14,574 bases of DNA. Source: Bacteroidales bacterium (lineage in GTDB: Bacteria > Bacteroidota > Bacteroidia > Bacteroidales > UBA932). This document shows, one piece after another, positions 1 through 6,265 of the stretch (positions within the stretch are counted from its first letter, which is position 1; each line of letters starts with the position of its first letter). The position numbers were made by a program, and so were the translations under genes. The notes under the pieces are model-generated. The model had not been told where the DNA came from. It ran no database searches and saw only the letters and a list, made by a program, of their open reading frames with translations. The stretch lies in contig SFNZ01000041.1 of assembly GCA_004552615.1 (NCBI GenBank), positions 1 to 14,574 of the forward strand, read 5' to 3'.

Positions 1-1677
1 ACCGTCATAACCGTAAGTAAGGCAGACTACCTCAGGGTCAGCACCGTTGATGAAATCGTCAACGCTTGCATATCTGTAGTAACCAGTACCGTTTCTCATA
101 TAGGCGTTGTCAGCCATCTGGTACTCATAGTTGAGACCCATTGTGAGCTTATGGTCACCCTTGTAGTAAACGAGGTCATCCTTTACATTGAACACAGTGT
201 TGTGAACGGCATTGTTATGGGTAAAGAGCTCAAGTCCGAGAGCCATGTACTGGGTATTTGTGCCGGTTCCGTCTTGGATATCAATGAACGGGAATTCGCT
301 TGAATTGGTTCCGCGGACATCGTCAAGTTTTGAGAATGTTGCGAGGAACTGGTTCGAGAGGTTGTTGTTGATACGGCTGTTCAAGTCGACTGATACTGAA
401 TGTACCAGATTCTTTATTGAGTACATCGAGTTGGAGAAGGCCATGGAGTACAGGGAGGTACGTCCGTATGCGGAACGTGTACCGCCGTCCATTGAGGATG
501 CGTTTGGTGCGTTCCACTGAAGATTGTTGGTGTAGTTGTACCTTAGAGCGAGACGGTTCTTCTCATTGATGTTCCAGTCAAGGCGGACAAGAAGTTTCTT
601 GTTGCTCTCGTCTGCAGGGAAATCGGTATATGAACCAGGGTCATAGCCGTACTTCGTCTTCACGTGCTCTGCGACCCTCTCCATATCAGCTACGGAGCAA
701 TATGAGAGATACTTGGTCTCACTTCCGACTCCATTCTCTGAAGCCCTCCAGCGTACTGCCACTGAAGGAGTCTTGGCCATCTCGGCACTTACGAAGAAGA
801 AAAGCTTGTTCTTGATAATCGGGCCACCGAGGGTGAGACCGTAAATTGTGTTGCGGTCCTTGTCACGGGCACCTGAAACGGCCTCTCCGTCAACATAGTC
901 ACCGCGCATATACTCGTTCTTGTGATAAACGTAGGCAGTTCCCTTGAAGGTGTTGGTACCGGACTTGGTGATGGCGTTCACACCACCGCCGATGAAATTG
1001 GTCTGACGTACATCATAAGGGGAAATAACAACCTGGAGCTCCTCAATCGCGTCAAGGGAAATAGGGTTTCCGCCTCCAGGGAGGTTGTCGCTGAGACCGA
1101 AGTTGTTGTTGAAGTTCGCTCCGTCGACAGTGAAATTGGCGGTACGTCCGTCAGTTCCTGCGAAGCTCATTCCGTTTCCGCCGTAAGGGGAAAGCCTGGT
1201 GACATCCTCAATGCTCCTGCTCACTGTAGGAAGAGCAGTCATCTGGGAATTGGAAATGTTGGTTGCAGCTCCTGTCTTTTCACTGCTAAACTTGGACTTC
1301 GCAGTGCCGATGACTACGACCTCCTCAAGGAATTCCGTGGACTCTTTGAGGACCGCGTCAAGTTTGTACGCTTCAGCGAGCTGAATGGTCACGTCCTTGT
1401 AAACGACGCTGTTGTACCCTACAGAGGAAACTTCCACCTTGTACGGGCCGCCGGCACGCATACCGACGATGTTGTACTGGCCGTTCTCATTCACAACGGC
1501 TCCATAGACAGTTCCGGAAGGCTCGTGTGTCGCTACCACAGCAGCACCGAGAGCCGGCTGTCCTTTCTCATCGGTGATACGTCCGCTGAGAGAGGACGTG
1601 GTCACCTGCGCATAGGCTAACGTACCTGCCAGCATCGCGATGCCGGCAAGAATTAGATGCTTAAATGAATAATTCAT
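1..1677 (-). CDS. Oar-like TonB-dependent receptor, N-terminal part (runs off left edge)
   Basis: Outer-membrane active transporter of the TonB-dependent receptor superfamily; the substrate cannot be read from sequence. The ATG at 1677 opens a frame with no stop down to base 1, giving 559 residues. Such proteins are usually about 1000 residues, so roughly half is present. Residues 1-23 are a signal peptide ending LAYA before Gln24. Residues about 24-110 form a carboxypeptidase-regulatory-like beta domain (SLSGRITDEKGQPALGAAV, then VSSVGYNSVVYKDV). Residues about 118-240 are the plug: EEVVVIGTAKSK, TVDGANFNNNFG, LDAIEELQVVISPYDVRQ and GGGVNAITKSGTNTFKGTAY. The PYDVRQ and GGGVNAITKSGTN signatures are typical of the Oar subgroup (named from Myxococcus, common in Bacteroidota). 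The rest is the start of the beta barrel, rich in aromatic and Asn residues. It is divergent from metK with its own promoter-like site. There is no SusD-like gene on the visible side, so a SusC role is not supported. Confidence 0.93.
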   Translation of the reverse strand, partial: MNYSFKHLILAGIAMLAGTLAYAQVTTSSLSGRITDEKGQPALGAAVVATHEPSGTVYGAVVNENGQYNIVGMRAGGPYKVEVSSVGYNSVVYKDVTIQLAEAYKLDAVLKESTEFLEEVVVIGTAKSKFSSEKTGAATNISNSQMTALPTVSRSIEDVTRLSPYGGNGMSFAGTDGRTANFTVDGANFNNNFGLSDNLPGGGNPISLDAIEELQVVISPYDVRQTNFIGGGVNAITKSGTNTFKGTAYVYHKNEYMRGDYVDGEAVSGARDKDRNTIYGLTLGGPIIKNKLFFFVSAEMAKTPSVAVRWRASENGVGSETKYLSYCSVADMERVAEHVKTKYGYDPGSYTDFPADESNKKLLVRLDWNINEKNRLALRYNYTNNLQWNAPNASSMDGGTRSAYGRTSLYSMAFSNSMYSIKNLVHSVSVDLNSRINNNLSNQFLATFSKLDDVRGTNSSEFPFIDIQDGTGTNTQYMALGLELFTHNNAVHNTVFNVKDDLVYYKGDHKLTMGLNYEYQMADNAYMRNGTGYYRYASVDDFINGADPEVVCLTYGYDG

Positions 1678-1703
1678 AAAAGTGATTATTAAAGTTTATT
1701 GCG

Positions 1704-1734
1704 CAAAGTTAGGTGATAAGTTAGAATTTTGAAA
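1704..1734 (-). promoter_or_regulatory. Putative Bacteroidota promoter for the TonB-dependent receptor gene
   Basis: Read on the minus strand, 1704-1711 is TAACTTTG, a full match to the Bacteroidota -7 element TAnnTTTG. Nineteen bases upstream is TTTC (1731-1734), one base off the TTTG-type -33 element. The predicted start of transcription near 1697 leaves a leader of about 20 bases before the ATG at 1677. The surrounding DNA is AT-rich compared with the coding DNA. The -7 box is convincing; the -33 box is imperfect. Confidence 0.5.
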
Positions 1735-1813
1735 GCATAAAACAATTAAACTTCACATATTTCCGTGAAATTCGCTTTCCGGTGACAATTAAAACGTTGA
1801 TTGTTTCAGAATA

Positions 1814-1845
1814 TTTGCAGAATACGGAAAGGTGATGTATCTTTG
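1814..1845 (+). promoter_or_regulatory. Bacteroidota-type promoter for the SAM-II/metK transcript
   Basis: TTTG at 1814-1817, a 20-base spacer, then TATCTTTG at 1838-1845. Both boxes match the Bacteroidota sigma-ABfr consensus (TTTG, TAnnTTTG) with accepted spacing. Transcription should begin near 1850-1853, only a few bases before the first stem of the SAM-II aptamer. That agreement between two independently recognised elements strengthens both calls. The resulting metK leader is about 205 bases long. Confidence 0.8.
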
Positions 1846-1854
1846 TGCCCGGAA

Positions 1855-1899
1855 TGTGGAGAGATTTGCCTGCTTGCAACCACGTTAAAAAATGCTAAA
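1855..1899 (+). promoter_or_regulatory. SAM-II (SAM_alpha) riboswitch aptamer upstream of metK
   Basis: The segment matches the SAM-II consensus in order and spacing. The 5' arm of the first stem is GTGG (1856-1859), followed by the conserved GATTTGCC (1862-1869 region), then GCTTGCA (1872-1878), then the 3' arm CCAC (1880-1883). An A-rich linker GTTAAAAAA follows, then the conserved 3' element TGCTAAA (1893-1899). GTGG and CCAC pair exactly, and GCA (1876-1878) can pair with TGC (1893-1895) to help form the pseudoknot. SAM-II binds S-adenosylmethionine and normally lowers expression of methionine and SAM genes when SAM is abundant. It lies between a Bacteroidota promoter and the SAM synthetase gene, which is the expected regulatory logic. 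Identification is from remembered family consensus; a covariance-model search of RF00521 would settle it. Confidence 0.87.
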
Positions 1900-1911
1900 A
1901 TATTGACAACG

Positions 1912-1929
1912 GCCGTCATGATGGGCGGC
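1912..1929 (+). other. Small hairpin just after the SAM-II aptamer, with start codons in its loop
   Basis: GCCGTC (1912-1917) pairs with GGCGGC (1924-1929), including one G-U pair, leaving the loop ATGATG (1918-1923). The loop consists exactly of two tandem ATG codons that would begin the 39-codon leader frame. The hairpin is followed by AACTTTTC, which is too weak a T-run for a good terminator. It could be a start-site control structure or chance. Confidence 0.35.
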
Positions 1930-2037
1930 AACTTTTCATATCAATGTTTTGTGTTTTTGGACGTCTCCACTTCCGGGGGACGTTTTTTCGTGCCCGTCCG
2001 TGTAAGGCGCGGGACAAAAAACGCAATATTGGTATAA
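1918..2037 (+). CDS. Possible 39-codon leader peptide between SAM-II riboswitch and metK
   Basis: An open frame begins at ATG 1918 (or the adjacent ATG 1921), 19 bases after the aptamer, and ends TAA at 2035-2037, 18 bases before the metK ATG. The predicted peptide begins MMGGNFSYQCFVFLDVS and ends KNAILV. It has no recognised domain and no run of Met codons. The frame spans the terminator-like hairpin at 1961-1988, so its translation could affect that hairpin. A frame this short can easily arise by chance, and no strong ribosome-binding sequence is visible (Bacteroidota often lack one). I regard it as a candidate only. Confidence 0.25.
   Translation: MMGGNFSYQCFVFLDVSTSGGRFFVPVRVRRGTKNAILV
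1961..1988 (+). terminator. Intrinsic terminator-like hairpin inside the metK leader
   Basis: ACGTCTCC (1961-1968) pairs with GGGGACGT (1976-1983) over eight base pairs, one of them G-U, around a 7-base loop. The stem runs directly into six T residues (1983-1988), the layout of a rho-independent terminator. It lies about 60 bases after the SAM-II aptamer and 68 bases before metK, so it is a leader attenuator if functional. GGACG (1978-1982) on its 3' arm could instead pair with CGTCC (1995-1999), giving a possible competing fold. The T-run is short and the stem moderate, so efficiency is uncertain. Confidence 0.55.
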
Positions 2038-2055
2038 TATAATAAGATATTGACA

Positions 2056-3390
2056 ATGAACTATTTATTTACATCAGAATCTGTTTCCGAGGGACATCCG
2101 GACAAGGTCGCCGACCAGATTTCGGACGCAGTCCTCGACGAATTCCTCCGCCAGGACAGTGAGTCCAAGGTGGCCTGCGAGACTTTCTGCAGCACCGGGC
2201 TCGTCGTCGTGGGAGGTGAAGTGAGGGCGGAAAATGCCTATGTGGACATCCAGACGACCGTGAGGAACGTCATCAACGGCATCGGCTACAACAAGGCCGA
2301 CTACATGTTCGACGGCAATTCCTGCGGCGTGCTCTCGGCGATTCACGAACAGAGCGCGGACATAAACAGGGGCGTTGTCCGTTCCGACCCTGAGGAGCAG
2401 GGAGCCGGAGACCAGGGAATGATGTTCGGCTACGCCTGCAGGGACACAGAGGACTACATGCCGCTTCCTCTCGCCCTCTCGCATCTGACCCTGAGGGTTC
2501 TGGCGGAAATCCGCAAGAAGACCCCGGACTTGATGCCATACCTCAGGCCTGACTCCAAGTCCCAGTTCACGGTCGAGTATGACAGCAACCACAGGCCGGT
2601 ACGCGTTCACACGATAGTGGTGTCCACCCAGCATGACGAGTTCGTGGCCCCGTCACTCGGCAAGATGAGCTGTGCCGATGCAGTGCGCCAGTACGGCCAG
2701 GAACGCGTGGACAGGGAGATGCATGACAAGATAGAGAAGGATGTCCGCGAAATCCTGCTGCCGAAGGTCATCGCGGAGCTTCCTGAGGAGACTGCGGCAT
2801 TGTTCAAGGGGGATTTCATCCTCCACGTGAACCCTACGGGCAAATTCGTTATCGGAGGTCCTCACGGGGACACCGGACTGACCGGAAGGAAAATCATCGT
2901 GGACACTTACGGAGGACGAGGCGCACACGGTGGCGGGGCATTCTCCGGCAAGGATCCGTCCAAGGTGGACAGGTCGGCAGCCTATGCCGCAAGATATATC
3001 GCCAAGAATCTCGTCGCGGCCGGAGTGGCAGACGAGGTGCTGGTCCAGCTTGCATACGCAATCGGAGTGGCCAGGCCGGTCAGCATTTTCGTGAATACAT
3101 ACGGAACAGCGGCCTGCGATGCATCCGGAAAACAGTTCGACGATGCTTTCATAGCAGAGAAAGTCGGAGAGATCTTCGACCTCAGGCCTGCCGCGATAAT
3201 TGAGAAATTCGGATTGAAGAACCCTATCTATGAGCCGACTGCATCATACGGGCATTTCGGAAGGAAGCCATACAGGAAAGCAGTGAAGGTCATCCGTGAC
3301 GGCAAGGAGGTGGAGAAAGTGCTCCAGTTCTTCGGATGGGAGCTGCTCGACAGCGTTGATCTGGTGAAGAATGCCTTCCGGGAGCAATAG
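2056..3390 (+). CDS. metK: S-adenosylmethionine synthetase
   Basis: Cytosolic enzyme that makes S-adenosylmethionine from methionine and ATP, releasing phosphate and diphosphate. The 444-residue protein has the three MetK domains with their hallmarks: SEGHPDK at 11-17 (ATP binding), [15 protein letters not shown] from about 113 (methionine and active-site loop), [13 protein letters not shown] at 267-279, and [17 protein letters not shown] at 292-308 (phosphate loop). The length exceeds the E. coli enzyme (384) and fits the longer Bacteroidota form. I chose the ATG at 2056 because Bacteroidota MetK proteins begin [17 protein letters not shown]; an in-frame TTG two codons upstream is less likely. 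It is the only confident plus-strand protein gene. Its product is the ligand of the SAM-II riboswitch in its leader, so feedback control by SAM is expected. A strong hairpin covers the stop codon. Confidence 0.98.
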   Translation: MNYLFTSESVSEGHPDKVADQISDAVLDEFLRQDSESKVACETFCSTGLVVVGGEVRAENAYVDIQTTVRNVINGIGYNKADYMFDGNSCGVLSAIHEQSADINRGVVRSDPEEQGAGDQGMMFGYACRDTEDYMPLPLALSHLTLRVLAEIRKKTPDLMPYLRPDSKSQFTVEYDSNHRPVRVHTIVVSTQHDEFVAPSLGKMSCADAVRQYGQERVDREMHDKIEKDVREILLPKVIAELPEETAALFKGDFILHVNPTGKFVIGGPHGDTGLTGRKIIVDTYGGRGAHGGGAFSGKDPSKVDRSAAYAARYIAKNLVAAGVADEVLVQLAYAIGVARPVSIFVNTYGTAACDASGKQFDDAFIAEKVGEIFDLRPAAIIEKFGLKNPIYEPTASYGHFGRKPYRKAVKVIRDGKEVEKVLQFFGWELLDSVDLVKNAFREQ

Positions 3391-3408
3391 CATTGCCTCC
3401 CGGCGGCA
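3372..3408. terminator. Strong hairpin at the metK stop codon, between convergent metK and smpB
   Basis: CCGGGAGCAAT (3378-3388) pairs with ATTG (3392-3395) plus CTCCCGG (3397-3403), an 11-base-pair stem with one bulged C and an AGC loop. TGCC (3372-3375) and GGCA (3405-3408) extend it beyond a small internal loop. The metK TAG stop (3388-3390) sits at the tip. An alternative smaller hairpin, CGGCA-GAAA-TGCCG (3404-3417), carries a GNRA-like tetraloop and competes for the 3' arm. Neither is followed by a T-run, so this is either a non-canonical terminator serving both strands or an mRNA 3'-end stabiliser. Confidence 0.55.
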
Positions 3409-3424
3409 GAAATGCCGGTCAGGC

Positions 3425-3877
3425 TTACTCGCCCCGGGCCATCTCTCGCCTGAGATCCTTTTCCTTGATGGACTGGCGCTTGTCATAGGCCTTCTTTCCC
3501 CGGGCAAGGGAAATCTGGAGCTTGGCATAGCCGTTATCCGCAATATAGAGCCTTACCGCAACAATGGTGAGGCCCTTTTCTTTTACTTTCTGCTGGAGAT
3601 GACGCAGTTCCCTCTTCTGCAGCAGGAGCTTGCGGTCCCTCAACGGAGCGTGCTGGCCCCATGAACCCCATGTGTACAAGGCAATGTTGATTCCGCGGAC
3701 ATAGAGCTGGCCGCCTTCGAAAAAGCAGAAGGCATCGGACATGGAAGCCCTTCCGGCACGGATTGACTTTATCTCCGTCCCGACCAGGACAATGCCTGCC
3801 TGATATGTTTCGAGGAACTCGTAATCGAAAGAAGCCCTCTTGTTGTTCACCTGAACTCTGCTCTTCGCCTTCGGCAT
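3425..3877 (-). CDS. smpB: SsrA-binding protein SmpB (trans-translation)
   Basis: Small basic protein that binds tmRNA and brings it to stalled ribosomes, so incomplete peptides are tagged for degradation. At 150 residues it shows the family signatures: NNKRASFDYE (11-20), GTEIKSIRAGRASMSDAF (33-50), the RDRKLLL segment (80-86), and SLARGKKAYDKRQSIKEKD near the C-terminus. The ATG at 3877 was chosen because MPKAKSRVQVNNKRA gives a normal N-terminus. An ATG 18 codons upstream would add a hydrophobic stretch not seen in the family and would overlap miaA. The tail ends REMARGE, lacking the final basic FKR-type residues seen in Bacteroides SmpB, so it is slightly short. It is the last gene of the minus-strand series, 38 bases after miaA, with a possible promoter of its own. 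Confidence 0.96.
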   Translation of the reverse strand: MPKAKSRVQVNNKRASFDYEFLETYQAGIVLVGTEIKSIRAGRASMSDAFCFFEGGQLYVRGINIALYTWGSWGQHAPLRDRKLLLQKRELRHLQQKVKEKGLTIVAVRLYIADNGYAKLQISLARGKKAYDKRQSIKEKDLRREMARGE

Positions 3878-3897
3878 GATATAAGATATTGATTCCG

Positions 3898-3931
3898 CAA
3901 ATATAGGTAAAAAACTCAACACTCCGTCCAA
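3898..3931 (-). promoter_or_regulatory. Putative internal promoter for smpB
   Basis: On the minus strand 3898-3905 reads TATATTTG, a full match to TAnnTTTG, and TTG (3929-3931) lies 23 bases upstream, at the long end of accepted spacing. Transcription would start near 3891, giving a leader of about 14 bases before the smpB ATG. The site straddles the miaA stop codon (3916-3918). This would let smpB be transcribed apart from the upstream series. Confidence 0.45.
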
Positions 3932-4914
3932 TGAATCCGGATACCCTTGCGCTCCATGCCGCGGAACCAGGTCATCTGGCGCTTGGCGAACTGATGTATC
4001 GCATTGCCCAGCAAGGTTTTCATCTCGTCGAGAGAAATGATTCCGAGCACGTGCTGCGTGACGAATTTGTATTCCAGGCCATAATACATCAGGTCCCCGG
4101 CAGGCACTCCCCCGTCAATCAGCCCCTTCACCTCGTCGATCATTCCCTCCCTGATGCGGGCCTCGAGCCTTGCGTCAATCCTCCTGTTGCGCTCCTCCCG
4201 GCTTACCAATGTGCCGATATAATATGTCTTCTTGGGCAGGAAACTTGTGCGCGTCACCGGATGAGTCTGCTGATACAGAGCGATTTCAATGGCCCGGATA
4301 GCGCGTTTCCTGGTATCCAGGTCAGTGGTGTTGTGGAGTTGCTTCAATGAAGAAAGCATCGCCGTCAGTTCCTCCATGCTCTTGTCCTCCAGCTCCGCAC
4401 GCAACTCCGGATTCTGGGGCACGTCCGGGAGTTCATAACCGCAGGTAGCAGCCTCGAGATAGAGCCCGGACCCACCGCAGAGTACCGGTATCCCGCCTCT
4501 TTCGACAATGTCCTTGTACGCCGCCTCGAAGGCCTTCTGGTATTGGTAAAGGTCGAACTTCGTCCCGGCATCCACGATGTCTATGAGATGGTGCGGAATC
4601 TCCTCATATTCAGAGAGATCCTTCCCTGTACCGATATCCATTCCGCAATATACCTGCCTCGAGTCGCCCGACAATATCTCCGCCCCGGCACGCCCTTCCT
4701 GCTCCCCGCGCAGAGGGTTCAGGGTGCGCAGCCGGTTGAGTTCACGTGCCAGCCTCACCGCGTATTTGGTCTTGCCGGAAGCCGTAGGGCCCAGTACGCA
4801 TATCAGGTCAATCTCACCGTTTTCGTACAAGCGCAACAGTTCTTCCGGCCTCACGGTCTCAGGCTCCGGAAGGTCGGCGATATAGGTATTTCCGTATGGA
4901 TTCTTCTCCGGCAT
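3916..4914 (-). CDS. miaA: tRNA dimethylallyltransferase MiaA
   Basis: Adds a dimethylallyl group from DMAPP to N6 of adenosine 37 in tRNAs that read U-starting codons (i6A37). The 332-residue protein has the P-loop GPTASGKT (42-49), SGDSRQVYCGMDIGTGKD (82-99; Asp and Gln of the substrate site), HHLIDIVDAGTKFDLYQYQ, the PVLCGGSGLYLEA segment and DLDTRKRAIRAIEIAL. The N-terminal 35 residues before the P-loop are an extension. Between the P-loop helix and SGDSRQVY there is about 15-18 extra residues (RLRTLNPLRGEQEGRAGA region) compared with typical MiaA, where NAEIISADSRQVY follows directly. It starts five bases after trmB ends, so the two tRNA-modification genes are almost certainly cotranscribed. 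Confidence 0.96.
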   Translation of the reverse strand: MPEKNPYGNTYIADLPEPETVRPEELLRLYENGEIDLICVLGPTASGKTKYAVRLARELNRLRTLNPLRGEQEGRAGAEILSGDSRQVYCGMDIGTGKDLSEYEEIPHHLIDIVDAGTKFDLYQYQKAFEAAYKDIVERGGIPVLCGGSGLYLEAATCGYELPDVPQNPELRAELEDKSMEELTAMLSSLKQLHNTTDLDTRKRAIRAIEIALYQQTHPVTRTSFLPKKTYYIGTLVSREERNRRIDARLEARIREGMIDEVKGLIDGGVPAGDLMYYGLEYKFVTQHVLGIISLDEMKTLLGNAIHQFAKRQMTWFRGMERKGIRIHWTEC

Positions 4915-4919
4915 AACTG

Positions 4920-5780
4920 TCAGAACTGATGTCCGGGAAGGAAACGCGGAGCCTCGGCAGCACGCCAGGAAGCCGCGTCAAAATCCGGGTAAACGAAATC
5001 CCCTTCCCTGTCAATGGTGAATGCTATATAATTGATTTTGAATCCCTGCTTGAGGAAATTCTTCTCATAGAATGTCTGCACCTCGAACAGCGCGTCCACG
5101 GCGGAGTCCCCGCAGACTGATGAATATTCGGATGAATGCAGTGACTTCCTTCCTGCCTCGTCTGCAAGCGAATACAAGTCTGACGTACTCGCAAGAACCT
5201 TAAGGCCGTTTGCCGAGCAGACCGCCTTGGTATATTCATGGAGGAACGTGCTGTCCGTCTTGAGATGAATCACGCCTCCGGGACGGAGAAAACGCCTGTA
5301 GCGCTCGAGGAACATCGGGCTGGTGAGCCTGCTGTTCTCGCTTTTCATCTGCGGGTCAGAGAACGTCAGCCATATTTCCGACACCTCGCCAGGCGCGAAG
5401 AATGCCTCCACGAACTCTATCCTCGTCCTCAGGAATGCGGCGTTATCCAAATGGTTCTCCGACGCGTACTTGGCACCTTTCCACATTCTTGCGCCCTTGA
5501 TGTCCACCCCGATATAATTCATGTCCGGATTTCGCTCCGCCAGATCCACGGTGTATTCCCCCTTGCCGCAGCCGAGTTCAAGCACCACAGGACAATTTCT
5601 CCCGTGGAACATGAGTTCGTTCCAATGCCCTTTCACCGGATGGTCCTTGAGCTTGAGCGGACAATGTGAAAAGCCCGTGTTCTCACCCGGCTCACGCTCC
5701 AGGACTTCGGAAGAGTCCGGCTGTAGAAGGCAGGAGAAAGTCTCGTTCTCGCTGAATCTTTTCAGTTTTCCATGTCCCAT
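4920..5780 (-). CDS. trmB: tRNA (guanine-N7-)-methyltransferase TrmB
   Basis: SAM-dependent enzyme forming 7-methylguanosine at position 46 of the tRNA variable loop. The 286-residue protein carries the SAM-binding motif I VVLELGCGKGEYTVDL (65-80), YIGVDIKGARMWKGA, the FLRTRIEF segment, and the family motif LTFSDPQMKSENSRLT (138-153) with the substrate-binding Asp. GVIHLKTDSTFLHEYT follows. MGHGKLKRFSENETF matches the usual Bacteroidota N-terminus, supporting this ATG. A stretch at about 22-42 (EVLEREPGENTGFSHC) is longer than in Bacteroides TrmB. Its start overlaps the gldH stop by one base (TAATG), suggesting translational coupling. Its methyl donor is the MetK product, though the genes are on opposite strands. 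Confidence 0.96.
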   Translation of the reverse strand: MGHGKLKRFSENETFSCLLQPDSSEVLEREPGENTGFSHCPLKLKDHPVKGHWNELMFHGRNCPVVLELGCGKGEYTVDLAERNPDMNYIGVDIKGARMWKGAKYASENHLDNAAFLRTRIEFVEAFFAPGEVSEIWLTFSDPQMKSENSRLTSPMFLERYRRFLRPGGVIHLKTDSTFLHEYTKAVCSANGLKVLASTSDLYSLADEAGRKSLHSSEYSSVCGDSAVDALFEVQTFYEKNFLKQGFKINYIAFTIDREGDFVYPDFDAASWRAAEAPRFLPGHQF

Positions 5781-6265
5781 TATTCCCTGGTGATTTTAAG
5801 TCCTGTCCCGGTGATGCCATATTTGGACACCGAATCCTCCGGAACGATCATATATAGTTTCCATATTCCGTTCTTCACAGGCCTGAGCCCTCTCCGGTAA
5901 GCGGCCGACACATTCTTCCCGAAATGAGAGAAACTGCTCACCCTTCCGCCGGTCAGGAGCACGCTTTCCTCATACACGGTTTTGTCCGGGGACTCCCACA
6001 TCAGAATCACCGGCAGCGAGGAGAATCCGGAGAATACCTCGTCCCTGCAAGTGAATGCCGAATAAATGTCTATGGAATAGGTGCTCAGGGAATCCCTCAT
6101 GTCCACATCGAAGACATAACGGCCAAAGCAATCCCTGTCCCGGTCGCGAACGAACTTCTCGACAGATGGCGGAGCCGAGCAGGACATGACTGCAACAGAC
6201 GACACCACTGCCGTTACAAACCGCAGCAGCATCGAATGGAAGCGCCCTGTAACACTCTTATTCAT
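5780..6265 (-). CDS. gldH: GldH-like lipoprotein, divergent
   Basis: Predicted lipoprotein of 161 residues. The N-terminus MNKSVTGRFHSMLLRFVTAVV is followed by the lipobox-like VAVMSC with the lipidation cysteine at 29. The mature part shows features of GldH: a DSLSTYSIDIY strand, a central LPVILMWESPDKTVYEES, and near the C-terminus NGIWKLYMIVPEDS then GITGTGLKI. In Flavobacterium GldH is part of the gliding and type IX secretion-associated set, but homologues are widespread in non-gliding Bacteroidales, and the context ricT-gldH is what I expect there. I chose the ATG at 6265, which overlaps the ricT stop by eight bases and gives a proper lipoprotein signal; an upstream ATG at 6412 would add a basic, unstructured extension antiparallel to no known signal. 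The assignment rests on gene order plus weak similarity; no motility role is implied. Confidence 0.72.
   Translation of the reverse strand: MNKSVTGRFHSMLLRFVTAVVSSVAVMSCSAPPSVEKFVRDRDRDCFGRYVFDVDMRDSLSTYSIDIYSAFTCRDEVFSGFSSLPVILMWESPDKTVYEESVLLTGGRVSSFSHFGKNVSAAYRRGLRPVKNGIWKLYMIVPEDSVSKYGITGTGLKITRE

Noticed and set aside
922..1620. 232-residue open frame on the plus strand
   Set aside because: It is antisense to the signal peptide and plug of the TonB-dependent receptor, whose translation matches the family through every line.
2032..2040. TATAAT-like sequence just before metK
   Set aside because: Bacteroidota primary promoters do not use this box, and a better promoter lies at 1814-1845 with the riboswitch directly after it.
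2050..2055. TTG start codon for metK two codons upstream
   Set aside because: The ATG at 2056 gives the normal family N-terminus; nothing favours the rarer TTG.
2074..2634. 186-residue open frame on the minus strand
   Set aside because: It lies wholly opposite metK, an unmistakable gene, and shows no domain.
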